Assembly: GCA_902363255.1 (NCBI GenBank) | Contig: CABIZO010000003.1 | Location: 310,001-374,000 of the forward strand | Origin: Peptostreptococcaceae bacterium | GTDB lineage: Bacteria > Bacillota > Clostridia > Peptostreptococcales > Peptostreptococcaceae | Direction of reading: 5' to 3' | DNA length: 64,000 nucleotides | In this document: piece by piece, positions 18,476 through 27,146 of the stretch | Layout of the letters: each line of letters begins with the position of its first letter | How positions within the stretch are numbered: position 1 is the first letter of the stretch | Translations under genes and position numbers: made by a program | Notes under the pieces: model-generated | What the model was told of the DNA's origin: nothing | The model's input: only the letters and a program-made list of their open reading frames with translations | Databases searched by the model: none

Positions 18476-18509
18476 AAAATAAGGTAGCTATATAGCTACC
18501 TTATTTTAT
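18476..18509. terminator. Bidirectional intrinsic terminator
   Basis: AAAATAAGGTAGCTA pairs with TAGCTACCTTATTTT; it closes both aspD and the convergent sugar isomerase gene, whose stop codon lies at its edge. Confidence 0.88.
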
Positions 18510-19279
18510 TTGTTTAATTTTATAAAACCTTCTTTTACTAATTTATCTAATGATATTTTTAACTCTTCTAAGTCTGTTATCTCTAAAGATATGCTTATAT
18601 CATCATTAATTTCCTTCATTTTTTTAAGTATTTTTATTACATCCATACTTCCTTTATCGATACCATAATGACTATCTCTATCTCCATAATTATTATGTAA
18701 GTGTATATGATTTAATTTATACCCAAGAGCACTTATCCATTGTCCCACATCTAACTTAGAATAAGCATTTATATGACCTATATCCATACATACAGAAAAA
18801 TTATCTTTATTTATTCTCATCATTAAATCATCTAGAAGCTCGTAATCTTCTTCAAGAACATTTTCTATAACTATATTACTATTATCTTTTCCCTTTAAAA
18901 ATTCGTTCCAAAATCTATATGCATTCTCTTTCCACTCTATATATGTATAAGTTCTTGGCGTATATCCATTATGATATAGAATTTTCTTTGCCCCTAAACT
19001 ATTAGCAACTTCATAGGCTTGCTCCATTCTCAACTTTGTTATTCTTTTTATTTCATGATCACGACTGGCAGGACATAAATCTGCATACGGGCCATGTATT
19101 ATTAAATCAGTTTTCCCATATAAATCTTCCAATTCCTTTTTGTATATATCCATAATTTCATACCTATTATCCAGTATATATGGATTTGCAAACTGAACAA
19201 CTTCCAACCCCACATCATACTTTCTTAGTATTGGTAGAATTTTTTCAGTTTCTACTAATTGAGATACATAAAATCTCAT
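18506..19279 (-). CDS. Sugar phosphate isomerase/epimerase-like TIM-barrel protein
   Basis: 257 residues. Xylose-isomerase-like (AP endonuclease 2) barrel: DLIIHGPYADLCPAS near residue 58, KKILYHNGY near 98, VIENVLEED near 135 (metal Glu), VCMDIGHINAY near 162 (Asp/His), HIHLHNNYGDRDSH near 190, and ISLEITD near 240. These give the divalent metal ligands of the family. Possible roles include sugar epimerisation or an inosose-type dehydratase; the substrate is unknown. Single gene with no obvious sugar cluster nearby. Confidence 0.85.
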   Translation of the reverse strand: MRFYVSQLVETEKILPILRKYDVGLEVVQFANPYILDNRYEIMDIYKKELEDLYGKTDLIIHGPYADLCPASRDHEIKRITKLRMEQAYEVANSLGAKKILYHNGYTPRTYTYIEWKENAYRFWNEFLKGKDNSNIVIENVLEEDYELLDDLMMRINKDNFSVCMDIGHINAYSKLDVGQWISALGYKLNHIHLHNNYGDRDSHYGIDKGSMDVIKILKKMKEINDDISISLEITDLEELKISLDKLVKEGFIKLNK

Positions 19280-19586
19280 ATTCCCACCTCTAATTTCTCT
19301 CTTTATTTTTTATAACCTGTACAATTTTGTTATACAAAACCAATACTCTACATTTTATATTTTACCTATTTAAAAACTAGACTTTCATTTATTAAAAAGT
19401 TTTAACTTTATAAAATAACTAGTCTATGAATATGTATTTGAGTTATAATAAGTTTATATTTTGACTAATAATTATAAAAACGTTACTTAAAGTTTACAAG
19501 ATAATATTACTAAATTTCAATAATTATTATGTTTTTATAATTTTATCTACAAATATAATAAATGATAATATACAAAGGTGATAGAA
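19280..19586. other. 307-base divergent intergenic region
   Basis: AT-rich region between the isomerase gene and the ABC-F gene. TATAAT occurs at 19444-19449. I found no leader peptide with a following attenuator, which some antibiotic-responsive ABC-F genes carry. Confidence 0.4.
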
Positions 19587-21497
19587 ATGAATTTAATAAG
19601 CTTAGAAAATATAAGTAAAAACTACTCAGAAAAAACATTATTAAATAATATTTCTCTAGGTATAAATGAAGGAGAAAAAATAGGTCTTATCGGTGTTAAT
19701 GGTACTGGTAAATCTACCTTATTAAAAATAATAGCTGGAGCTGAGGAAAGTGAAACAGGAACTATAATCAAAGCTAATAAAGTTAGAGTTGAATATCTTC
19801 CACAAAATCCTTATTACGACGAAGAAGCAACTGTTCTTGAACAAGTATTTAAAGGTACTTCTGCTGAAATGAAATTAATAGGAGAATACCAAGATATACT
19901 AGAAAAAATAAATCATTCTTATGATGAAAAACTAAATGATAAATTACTTGCTCTTCAAACTAAGATGGATGACTTGAATTTATGGGATTTAGAGAGTGAT
20001 GCAAAAACAGTTCTTATGAAGTTAGGTATAAAAGACTTTAATCAAAAAGTAAAAGAATTATCTGGTGGACAAAGAAAAAGAGTTTCTCTTGCTTCTGCTT
20101 TAATAACACCATGTGAATTATTAATTTTAGACGAACCTACAAACCACTTAGACAATGATACTATAGATTGGTTAGAAGAATATTTAAATAAATTCAAAGG
20201 TTCTTTATTAATGATTACTCATGATAGATACTTCTTAGATAGAGTTACTAATAGAATCTTAGAACTAGATAAAGGAAGACTGTTTAGTTATGATGGTAAC
20301 TACTCTGTTTTCTTAGAGAAAAAAGCTGAAAGACTAGAACTTGAACAATCATCTGAACTTAAACGTCAAAATCTACTTAGAAAAGAGTTAGCTTGGGTTA
20401 GACGTGGAGCTCAAGCTCGTAGCACTAAACAAAAAGCCAGACTTCAAAGATTTGATGAATTAGTTAATTCAGAAAAAAATGTAATTGATGAAAAATTAGA
20501 TATTTCTGTAGGATCTTCAAGACTTGGAAACAAAATTATCGAGATTCACAATATATCTAAATCTTTCGATGATAAAAAAGTAATAGATAATTTAGAATAT
20601 ACTTTAGCTAGACATGACAGAATAGGTATTATAGGTAAAAACGGTCTTGGTAAATCTACCCTAATAAATATACTTAATGGGAAAATCAAACCAGATAGTG
20701 GTGAAATAGAAATAGGTGAAACTGTTAAAATAGGATGTTTCTCACAAGATGATTCTCACATGCACCCTGATATGAGAGCTATTGACTATATAAAAGAAGA
20801 AAGTGATTATATAACAACTGCTGATGGTAGCAAGATTACTGCTTCTCAAATATGTGAAAAATTCTTATTTGATGGTACTATGCAGTATACTTATATTAGA
20901 AAGCTATCAGGAGGAGAAAGAAGAAGATTACATCTTCTTAGAGTATTAATGTCTGCTCCTAATGTTCTTTTACTAGACGAGCCTACAAACGACTTAGACA
21001 TAGAAACATTAAACCGTCTAGAAGATTATTTAGATGAATTTAAAGGTGTTGTTATAACTGTATCTCATGATAGATATTTCCTTGATAGAATTTGTAATAA
21101 AATATTTGCTTATGAAGGCAGAGGAAAAATTCATATATATACAGGAAATTACAGCGACTATCTAGTATATAGAGAAAATGAAAAAATAGAATTCCAAGAG
21201 TTTACTCAAAGTGCTCCTAAAGAAGAAAAGTTAAAAAAAGAAAAGCCAAAAAATGATAAAAAGCTTAAATTCTCATTTAATGAACAAAGAGAATTTGACA
21301 CTATTGATGATGATATAGCTGCATTAGAAGAAAAAATTGAAAAGCTGGAAGAAAGTACAATTAAGTTTGCTACTAACTTTACAAAACTTCAAGAAATAAT
21401 GGATGAAAAATCAAAACTTGAAGAAGAATTAGAATATAAATACGAAAGATGGGAATACTTAAACAGCTTAGCAGAAGAAATAGCTAATCAAAAATAA
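19587..21497 (+). CDS. ABC-F family ATPase (Uup/EttA-like)
   Basis: 636 residues from ATG 19587, nine bases after AAAGG; the GTG three codons upstream overlaps that site. Two ABC domains without membrane segments: GVNGTGKSTLL (Walker A1), LSGGQRKRVSLA and LDEPTNHLD; then GKNGLGKSTLI (Walker A2), LSGGERRRLHL and LDEPTNDLD. The charged linker between them (about 240-300) is the P-site tRNA-interaction motif of translation factors. A C-terminal Lys/Glu coiled coil (about 545-636) resembles Uup. Acts on ribosomes; could be a housekeeping factor or a ribosomal protection protein. Confidence 0.93.
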   Translation: MNLISLENISKNYSEKTLLNNISLGINEGEKIGLIGVNGTGKSTLLKIIAGAEESETGTIIKANKVRVEYLPQNPYYDEEATVLEQVFKGTSAEMKLIGEYQDILEKINHSYDEKLNDKLLALQTKMDDLNLWDLESDAKTVLMKLGIKDFNQKVKELSGGQRKRVSLASALITPCELLILDEPTNHLDNDTIDWLEEYLNKFKGSLLMITHDRYFLDRVTNRILELDKGRLFSYDGNYSVFLEKKAERLELEQSSELKRQNLLRKELAWVRRGAQARSTKQKARLQRFDELVNSEKNVIDEKLDISVGSSRLGNKIIEIHNISKSFDDKKVIDNLEYTLARHDRIGIIGKNGLGKSTLINILNGKIKPDSGEIEIGETVKIGCFSQDDSHMHPDMRAIDYIKEESDYITTADGSKITASQICEKFLFDGTMQYTYIRKLSGGERRRLHLLRVLMSAPNVLLLDEPTNDLDIETLNRLEDYLDEFKGVVITVSHDRYFLDRICNKIFAYEGRGKIHIYTGNYSDYLVYRENEKIEFQEFTQSAPKEEKLKKEKPKNDKKLKFSFNEQREFDTIDDDIAALEEKIEKLEESTIKFATNFTKLQEIMDEKSKLEEELEYKYERWEYLNSLAEEIANQK

Positions 21498-21581
21498 AAT
21501 TTCCTTGGCTCATATCAAAACGTCTAAGTCTTTTCTTCATGGCAAACTTATATGTTAAAATTTAGTTTGGAGGTTTAAATA

Positions 21582-22313
21582 ATGAAAATAATTGCCCATA
21601 GAGGTTTAAGTGGATTTTATCCTGAAAATACTATGCTTGCCTTTAAGAAATGTCTCAACTTAAATATATATGGAATTGAACTTGACGTTCAAAAAACAAA
21701 AGACAATCAGCTTGTTGTTATTCATGATGAAAAAGTTGATAGAACATTTAATGGCACAGGTTATATTAAAGATATGACTTTAAAAGAGATTCAGACTTTA
21801 AATTCTAGCTTTAAAAATTACGAAAATAATAAAGACTGCAAGATACCCACTCTAAAAGAAGTCCTTTTATTATTTAAACCAACAAACTTTATAATAAATA
21901 TTGAACTAAAAAATAATAAAATAAAATATAAAAATTTAGAAGAAGATGTAATAAACTTAGTAAAAGAATTAAAAATGGAAAGAAAGGTTATTATATCTTC
22001 TTTTCGTATGAAAACCTTGAACAAATTGAAAGCTATTTCTCCTAAAGTACCAAGATCTTATTTAATAAGTGAAAAGTTTTATAAATATAGACTTAAAAAT
22101 ATGATATTCTATAGGGCTATAAAAAACGACTCTACTTATATAAGCCCTAATTACCTAATTTCCGATAAAAAGTTTATTAATAAATGCCATAGAAGAGATA
22201 TACAAGTACTCTGCTACGGTGTTAATACTATTGAAGAATACGAAAAACTATTAAAACTTAAGGTTGACGGTATATTTACTGACTTTCCAAATATTTTATC
22301 TTCAATTAATTAA
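21582..22313 (+). CDS. Glycerophosphodiester phosphodiesterase
   Basis: 243 residues, cytoplasmic (no signal peptide). The GDPD signature is complete at the start: IAHRGLSGFYPENTMLAF (residues 3-20), GIELDVQKTKDNQLVVIHDEKVDRTFNGTG (His, Glu, Asp and His residues of the metal site), then LKEVLLLF, NIELKN, VIISSF and the C-terminal GVNTIEEYEKLLKLKVDGIFTD. Releases sn-glycerol 3-phosphate from deacylated phospholipids. GGAGG ribosome site; 84 bases after the ABC-F gene with no terminator seen between them. Confidence 0.92.
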   Translation: MKIIAHRGLSGFYPENTMLAFKKCLNLNIYGIELDVQKTKDNQLVVIHDEKVDRTFNGTGYIKDMTLKEIQTLNSSFKNYENNKDCKIPTLKEVLLLFKPTNFIINIELKNNKIKYKNLEEDVINLVKELKMERKVIISSFRMKTLNKLKAISPKVPRSYLISEKFYKYRLKNMIFYRAIKNDSTYISPNYLISDKKFINKCHRRDIQVLCYGVNTIEEYEKLLKLKVDGIFTDFPNILSSIN

Positions 22314-22363
22314 TAAATTTATATCTATTAATTTTCCAAAACCATCCTGTATATACACATGTA

Positions 22364-22392
22364 TTGACACAATCTCTCAATAAATATAAAAT
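22364..22392 (+). promoter_or_regulatory. Probable vegetative promoter
   Basis: TTGACA (22364-22369), 17-base spacer, TAAAAT (22387-22392), 30 bases upstream of the cysteine hydrolase start codon. Confidence 0.65.
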
Positions 22393-22421
22393 AAGCTTAT
22401 ATTGTATTGGGAGGTTTTATA

Positions 22422-23060
22422 ATGGAAAAAATATTAGATAATTATAAATCATTAGTAAATAACTTAGAAAATTTACCTGAAATTAATATTAATGATTATA
22501 ATTTAAATAAAACTGGATTGTTTATAGTAGATATGAATAACGGATTTGCTAAAGAAGGTGCCTTATCATCACCAAGAGTAGAAAAGATAATAAATCCTAT
22601 AGCTGATTTTGGAAAATCAATATGTTATAAAATAAATACAATTGTAGCTTTTACAGATACTCATGACGAAGATGCCGTAGAACTACAAAGCTATCCTACT
22701 CATTGTTTAAGGGGAAATAAAGAAAGTGAAGTTGTTGATGAAATACTAGCTATAGACAATATGGAGATACTAGAGAAAAATTCTACTAATGGATTTTTTG
22801 TTATGGATATAGAAAAATATAAAGATTTAGATAATTTTATAGTCGTTGGATGTTGTACTGATATCTGTGTTTATCAATTTGTTTTAACTTTAAAAACATA
22901 TTTTAATCAAAATAATTTAAATAAAAATATTATAGTTCCTATGAACTTAGTTGAAACTTATGATATAGATATGGTACATAGTGGTGATTTTTTAAATACT
23001 GTATTCTTAAATAGTATGATTCAAAATGGAATAAATGTAGTAAAAAATATTTTAATATAA
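22422..23060 (+). CDS. Cysteine hydrolase (isochorismatase/nicotinamidase-like)
   Basis: 212 residues from ATG 22422, seven bases after GGGAGG; the TTG 15 bases earlier overlaps that site. The catalytic triad of the family is visible: Asp in GLFIVDMNNGFAKEG (~residue 34), Lys in LEKNSTNGFF (~112), Cys in VVGCCTDICVYQF (~142). The DTHD segment near residue 82 resembles the nicotinamidase metal loop. It hydrolyses an amide or vinyl ether such as nicotinamide; a PncA role in NAD salvage is plausible but unproven. Confidence 0.85.
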   Translation: MEKILDNYKSLVNNLENLPEININDYNLNKTGLFIVDMNNGFAKEGALSSPRVEKIINPIADFGKSICYKINTIVAFTDTHDEDAVELQSYPTHCLRGNKESEVVDEILAIDNMEILEKNSTNGFFVMDIEKYKDLDNFIVVGCCTDICVYQFVLTLKTYFNQNNLNKNIIVPMNLVETYDIDMVHSGDFLNTVFLNSMIQNGINVVKNILI

Positions 23061-23074
23061 TTTCCTTACATGTT

Positions 23075-23110
23075 AAAATGGCGTTATTTCTTTTGAAATA
23101 ACGCCATTTT
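23075..23110. terminator. Bidirectional intrinsic terminator
   Basis: AAAATGGCGTTATTTC pairs with GAAATAACGCCATTTT, serving the cysteine hydrolase and the convergent small membrane protein. Confidence 0.9.
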
Positions 23111-23125
23111 CATTATAATTACAAA

Positions 23126-23377
23126 TTATGCTACTATATTATTAGTTAGCGTCATGCTTAACAGTACAAATCCAAGAAAAATATTTATAATTCCTAATGT
23201 ACAATCTTCCGACTCAGTATTTACTAATATTTCTGTAAATCCAGTGTAAAATAATCCTGCTATACACATACATGAAATAATTAAAATAGTAGGTATCCCA
23301 AAAATATAAATATTATTTATACCTAAAATTATTGTTAAAAATAATAATAAAATTCCTATAACAACTTTTAATTTCAT
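23126..23377 (-). CDS. Small membrane protein, unknown
   Basis: 83 residues with three hydrophobic segments (about 4-21, 26-46 and 62-81) separated by a short acidic loop (NTESEDC). AGGAGTAGT upstream supports the ATG. No family recognised. Confidence 0.65.
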   Translation of the reverse strand: MKLKVVIGILLLFLTIILGINNIYIFGIPTILIISCMCIAGLFYTGFTEILVNTESEDCTLGIINIFLGFVLLSMTLTNNIVA

Positions 23378-23467
23378 TTACTACTCCTCCATTCCCCCTT
23401 TATAACCCTATTGTATTTCAACTTTACCAATAAATCCACAAAATTAAAAATTTTCTGTAAATATCAA

Positions 23468-23500
23468 TAAAAAAAATACACTTCTAATGAAGTGCATTTT
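23468..23500 (-). terminator. Intrinsic terminator
   Basis: TACACTTC/GAAGTGCA stem with a TAAT loop and eight T residues on the minus strand, after the DUF3867-like gene. Confidence 0.7.
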
Positions 23501-24110
23501 AATAATCGTACTCTTTACAATTTTCACATATAGTAATTTTTAATTTATCATTATGAATACTTTTATATGATAATAATAATTCATTCAATTTTGCATCAAC
23601 TAAATTTATAGAGGTTTCGCTAATTAGAGTAACTCTTTCTTTGTCAATTATTATTTTTATATCATTTACTTCATCCTTTAAGAATGTTGTTATTAATTCC
23701 TGGCTTTCTAAATCTTTATTATATTTTTTATAAAAATCAGAATTCTTATCTATATCATTATTTACAGTTTTTATTGGACTTTGTGTTTTGTTTATAGATG
23801 TAAACTTATTTAAATCATCCATACTTATGTTATTAGGATTTATACCAAGATTTCTTATTTGTTGATCTAGTTCTGTTGGATCTACACCATATCTTTCCAT
23901 TAATTTATTTTGCATCTTTAAAAATTTCTCTTGTGATATATTATTTTCTCTCATATATTCATATATTTTAGATGTAAATTGAGACATAGTCATGCTTCCA
24001 TCTGCTACAGAGAAATATAAATCATACATATAATTTTCAAATTTATCCACATCACTTTCTTTCACTTTATTTTTTAATTCGTTAAAATCGATTATTCTAT
24101 CATCAGACAT
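23499..24110 (-). CDS. DUF3867-like cytoplasmic protein
   Basis: 203 residues, no signal or membrane segment. The opening MSDDRIIDFNELKNKVKESD, the helical block with YMRENNISQEKFLKMQNKLMERYG (given in two overlapping parts, ~70-93) and a beta-rich C-terminus ending in KITICENCKEYDY resemble the clostridial DUF3867 family as I remember it; that name is tentative. The two C-terminal cysteines (CENC) could bind metal. Function unknown. Start has AGGAGG just upstream. Confidence 0.6.
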   Translation of the reverse strand: MSDDRIIDFNELKNKVKESDVDKFENYMYDLYFSVADGSMTMSQFTSKIYEYMRENNISQEKFLKMQNKLMERYGVDPTELDQQIRNLGINPNNISMDDLNKFTSINKTQSPIKTVNNDIDKNSDFYKKYNKDLESQELITTFLKDEVNDIKIIIDKERVTLISETSINLVDAKLNELLLSYKSIHNDKLKITICENCKEYDY

Positions 24111-24201
24111 GTTAATTCCTCCTGCAAAAATTAATACTTATTATGAATTATACCACACTTATTGAAATATACATAATATAAAAAGAATTGTGGTGATTAT
24201 T

Positions 24202-24273
24202 TTGTCGTTTCGTCTCTTTCTTGTTTTTGCTATATTGTTGTTATTAGTTACACCTCAAAATAAATCTTCTTAA
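24202..24273 (+). CDS. Possible 23-residue hydrophobic peptide
   Basis: TTG start at 24202, five bases after GGTGA; reads MSFRLFLVFAILLLLVTPQN plus three residues. A single membrane helix in a short frame between divergent genes. Its stop lies at the start of the LD-carboxypeptidase terminator. Evidence is composition and the ribosome site only. Confidence 0.35.
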   Translation: MSFRLFLVFAILLLLVTPQNKSS

Positions 24274-24295
24274 GGATAGTTTACTATCCTTTATT
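24272..24295 (-). terminator. Short intrinsic terminator
   Basis: AAGGATAG-TTTA-CTATCCTT stem-loop at the end of the LD-carboxypeptidase gene. Confidence 0.6.
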
Positions 24296-25207
24296 TGTGC
24301 TTTTTATTATTTTAATTTCATTTTCATAGCAATTAAGATTACAATTCATATTTAAAGGCAACGTGACCATGGGCATACAGTGACCAGATTTCAAATTATA
24401 AATAGTTGGTTTTTTGTTATTTTGAGCAATTTCTTTAAGTATATTTAAAATTGCATCATCATTTTGAAATGCTTTTTTACAATTTGTAAATTCTCCAAAT
24501 ATTATTCCATTGCAATCATCAAATTTTCCTGCCATTTGCAAGTGATTTAACATTTTATCTACTTTATAGGTATACTCGCCAATTTCTTCTAAGAATAATA
24601 TTTTATTTTTAGTATCTATCTCATATTTAGTTCCTAAAGTTGAAACAATTACAGATAAGTTACCACCTGTGATTATACCTTCACAACACCCTTCATATAA
24701 AGATATCAACTTTTCATTATTGGGATTTTCAATTATTAATTCATCTTTGAAATTTAAAGCTTTTAATAATGAACTATAAGTAAAACAATCCCATATTTTT
24801 ATACTTGCCGCCATAATTCCATGATAAGTTGACAAATCAGCTAATTGATTTATAGATATGTGAAGAGCTGTAACATCAGAAAATCCTACAAATATTTTTG
24901 GATTATCTCTAATTATAGTAAAATCAATTAAATCAAGAATTCTAGCACATCCATATCCTCCTCTGATACAAATAATTGCATCAACATCCTTATCTAAAAA
25001 CATTCGCTCTAAATCTAGTGCTCTGTCTTTATCTTTCCCACTCAAATATCCCTTAAATGATAAATAACAACTCTTGCCTATTTTAACTTTATATCCCAAT
25101 CTATTTAATTCATATTTTATTTCTTCTATTTTTATATTTCTTAAAGGCCCCGCTGGAGCAACCAACCCTATTGTATCTCCTTTTTTTAAAGATTTTGGAT
25201 ATTTCAT
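24284..25207 (-). CDS. LD-carboxypeptidase (peptidase family S66)
   Basis: 307 residues from the ATG at 25207, which has GGGGGAT five bases upstream; an ATG four codons earlier lies on that site. Family S66 features: GDTIGLVAPAGPL near residue 10, IICIRGGYGCARIL near 75-88, FVGFSDVTALHISI with the catalytic Ser near 107, ITGGNLSVI, LFLEEIGEYTYKVDKML (catalytic Glu), and the His in NLKSGHCMPMVTLPL. Cytoplasmic murein tetrapeptide carboxypeptidase trimming terminal D-Ala during wall recycling, or a microcin-C7-type immunity homologue. Confidence 0.9.
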   Translation of the reverse strand: MKYPKSLKKGDTIGLVAPAGPLRNIKIEEIKYELNRLGYKVKIGKSCYLSFKGYLSGKDKDRALDLERMFLDKDVDAIICIRGGYGCARILDLIDFTIIRDNPKIFVGFSDVTALHISINQLADLSTYHGIMAASIKIWDCFTYSSLLKALNFKDELIIENPNNEKLISLYEGCCEGIITGGNLSVIVSTLGTKYEIDTKNKILFLEEIGEYTYKVDKMLNHLQMAGKFDDCNGIIFGEFTNCKKAFQNDDAILNILKEIAQNNKKPTIYNLKSGHCMPMVTLPLNMNCNLNCYENEIKIIKSTNKG

Positions 25208-25333
25208 ATTATCCCCCATTCCATAACATTTTACTTATTTATAAGCATTTTATACGAATTTAAATCGTAATATTACTATGAGTAATTTTTTATAAGTATT
25301 TATAGTTATATATTATTAAAATCTTTATAGGAG

Positions 25334-25768
25334 TTGATTATTATAAAAAAAGAAAAAATAATATTAAAATTTAATCTAATATCTTTTACAATTTATATGA
25401 TTACCATGCTAGCTTTTGAAGCAATTATATATACAATAGTTGGTATAGGTTTTTTATCATTTTTAGGATTTACATATGATTCATATATAAGCGTTATTTT
25501 ATTTTTAATAATTTGCTATATTATGCTTATACCTGCTGACTATTATACTTCTATCTTAATAGGTGTTTTTAAAACTAAAAGCAACATTTCCAGATTTCAA
25601 CAAAGGGCTATAGATTTCATTTTATATACTGCTTTTTCTTCTTTAGTTGTTGGTATAGTCGATTTTTTTATGGAAGGTATAAGTATAAGCCCTGCTAATC
25701 AAGTTTTATTTGTTTTACTTTACTATCTATTAGGTGTGTATTCTGATGCACTACTTTTAAATAAATAA
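25334..25768 (+). CDS. Membrane protein, YrvL-like
   Basis: 144 residues, about four membrane segments. The layout (GIGFLSFLGFTYDSYISVILF, polar loop with KSNISRF, two further helices) is similar to YrvL of Bacillus, a regulator of the membrane protein YrvI/oxalate response; the match is tentative. The best start is TTG at 25334, but the AGGAG site abuts it with no spacer, so initiation a few codons later (ATT or ATA) is possible. Confidence 0.55.
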   Translation: MIIIKKEKIILKFNLISFTIYMITMLAFEAIIYTIVGIGFLSFLGFTYDSYISVILFLIICYIMLIPADYYTSILIGVFKTKSNISRFQQRAIDFILYTAFSSLVVGIVDFFMEGISISPANQVLFVLLYYLLGVYSDALLLNK

Positions 25769-25797
25769 AAAGCCTATCAAATAGATAGACTTTTTAT
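25766..25797. terminator. Bidirectional intrinsic terminator
   Basis: AAAAAGCCTATC-AAAT-AGATAGACTTTTT with one mismatch; between convergent YrvL-like and oxidoreductase genes. Confidence 0.8.
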
Positions 25798-25802
25798 TTA
25801 TC

Positions 25803-27071
25803 TTAAAATATTAATTTTTCAATTGTTTTAGTCATTTCACATGATTCATTCCAAAATTCATCTATATTTATAACAGTTTCACTTACCCTTGCAAACTCTC
25901 CTGCAAATCCTGTAACATGGCTATTAATTGTTGAGTATACACTAGATTTTAAGTTGTTAATATTTCTATTATTTATTTCACTTATAAAATCTTTTATTAG
26001 TTTTTCATCCATATCTTCTTTATCAAACTTAATTAAAATATCTTTATCATCTATGAATTTTTTTATAGTAATAATATGTTCTTCTAAGTCTGCATACACC
26101 TCACCATGTGAAAACATAAGTCTGATATTTCTATTTTCATTCTTTGTAAATGCACTAATATTAAGTGTAGCTGTAGCATTATTTTTAAATTTTAATATAG
26201 ATATAAAATTATCACAAACATTATTATCGCAAGAATATACACACTGTCCATACTGACCTTCTTTTAATATATTCTTCAAATTTTCTTCCGTTGGATCTAT
26301 ATGCACACCTCTACTCATCTCTTTATTATTTAAATAAATTCTTTCCGCATAATAAGGACAATCTTTATCCTTACTGCATCTTATACATAATTCACTCATA
26401 TTCAATTGAAGATTACCTCTTGTGAACTGGTTTAAATTTCCAAACGAAGAAATTTTTTCACACTGTGAATTTGTTAAAAATTCAAGTATATCTATATCAT
26501 AACAACTATTTGTTAAAATAAGAGGTGCTGTATCATTATCCAATCTCCAGTTTCCTCTTACAAAATTATGTACAAATTTTTCATATCCTATATAAGAATT
26601 ATAATTAATATTAACTAAATTTCCCATATCATTGCTATTTATTATATCCTTAAGTTTTAAAAATATATTTGAATATCTATAGGGCATTACAGCCATAAAA
26701 ACTCTATCTTCATTGTTTTCACACACTTCTTTTAAATGAACTAATTTGTCCAAATTATTAGCAACAGGGCCTTCTACTAAAACGTCATATCCTTTTTCTA
26801 AAGCCATAGTAGATATAGAATAATGTGTATTATCACTACTACATATTACAACTGCATCTGCTATTTTTCCTTTATCAAAAAAATCACTTATATTATCAAA
26901 AACTTTATCCTCAGATAAATTAAATATTTCTTTGAATTTTTCTCTTCTTCCTATTTTAGTTTCTACAACTGCTACAACTTCACATATATCATTATTATTT
27001 CGTATAAATTCCCCATAAGTGTATCTCCCTCTTACACCTGCTCCAATTATAGCTAATTCAATTTTATCCAT
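25803..27071 (-). CDS. Gfo/Idh/MocA family oxidoreductase
   Basis: 422 residues from ATG 27071 with GGGGATT upstream. N-terminal NAD(P) Rossmann fold: ELAIIGAGVRGRYTYGEF, then ADAVVICSSDNTHY and VLVEGPVANNL, where the usual EKP lysine is replaced. The C-terminal domain carries an unusual cysteine-rich insertion (CIRCSKDKDCPYYAERI near 215 and CVYSCDNNVCDNF near 262), possibly metal binding. Most relatives oxidise or epimerise sugars or inositols. The EGP in place of EKP makes catalytic function uncertain. Downstream of the DMT transporter on the same strand but separated by a terminator-like hairpin. Confidence 0.85.
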   Translation of the reverse strand: MDKIELAIIGAGVRGRYTYGEFIRNNNDICEVVAVVETKIGRREKFKEIFNLSEDKVFDNISDFFDKGKIADAVVICSSDNTHYSISTMALEKGYDVLVEGPVANNLDKLVHLKEVCENNEDRVFMAVMPYRYSNIFLKLKDIINSNDMGNLVNINYNSYIGYEKFVHNFVRGNWRLDNDTAPLILTNSCYDIDILEFLTNSQCEKISSFGNLNQFTRGNLQLNMSELCIRCSKDKDCPYYAERIYLNNKEMSRGVHIDPTEENLKNILKEGQYGQCVYSCDNNVCDNFISILKFKNNATATLNISAFTKNENRNIRLMFSHGEVYADLEEHIITIKKFIDDKDILIKFDKEDMDEKLIKDFISEINNRNINNLKSSVYSTINSHVTGFAGEFARVSETVINIDEFWNESCEMTKTIEKLIF

Positions 27072-27097
27072 CAAACAATCCCCTTTATTAGAATAAT

Positions 27098-27146
27098 AAA
27101 TTATCTCTATAAATATTATAATATATATTCATAGAGATAATTTATA
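27098..27146 (-). terminator. Terminator-like hairpin
   Basis: TAAATTATCTCTAT pairs with ATAGAGATAATTTA over a 20-base AT loop, between the DMT transporter and oxidoreductase genes. Confidence 0.6.

Noticed and set aside
19587..21497. Antibiotic-resistance ABC-F call
   Set aside because: Motifs fit general ABC-F/Uup proteins; no attenuator leader or resistance context was found.
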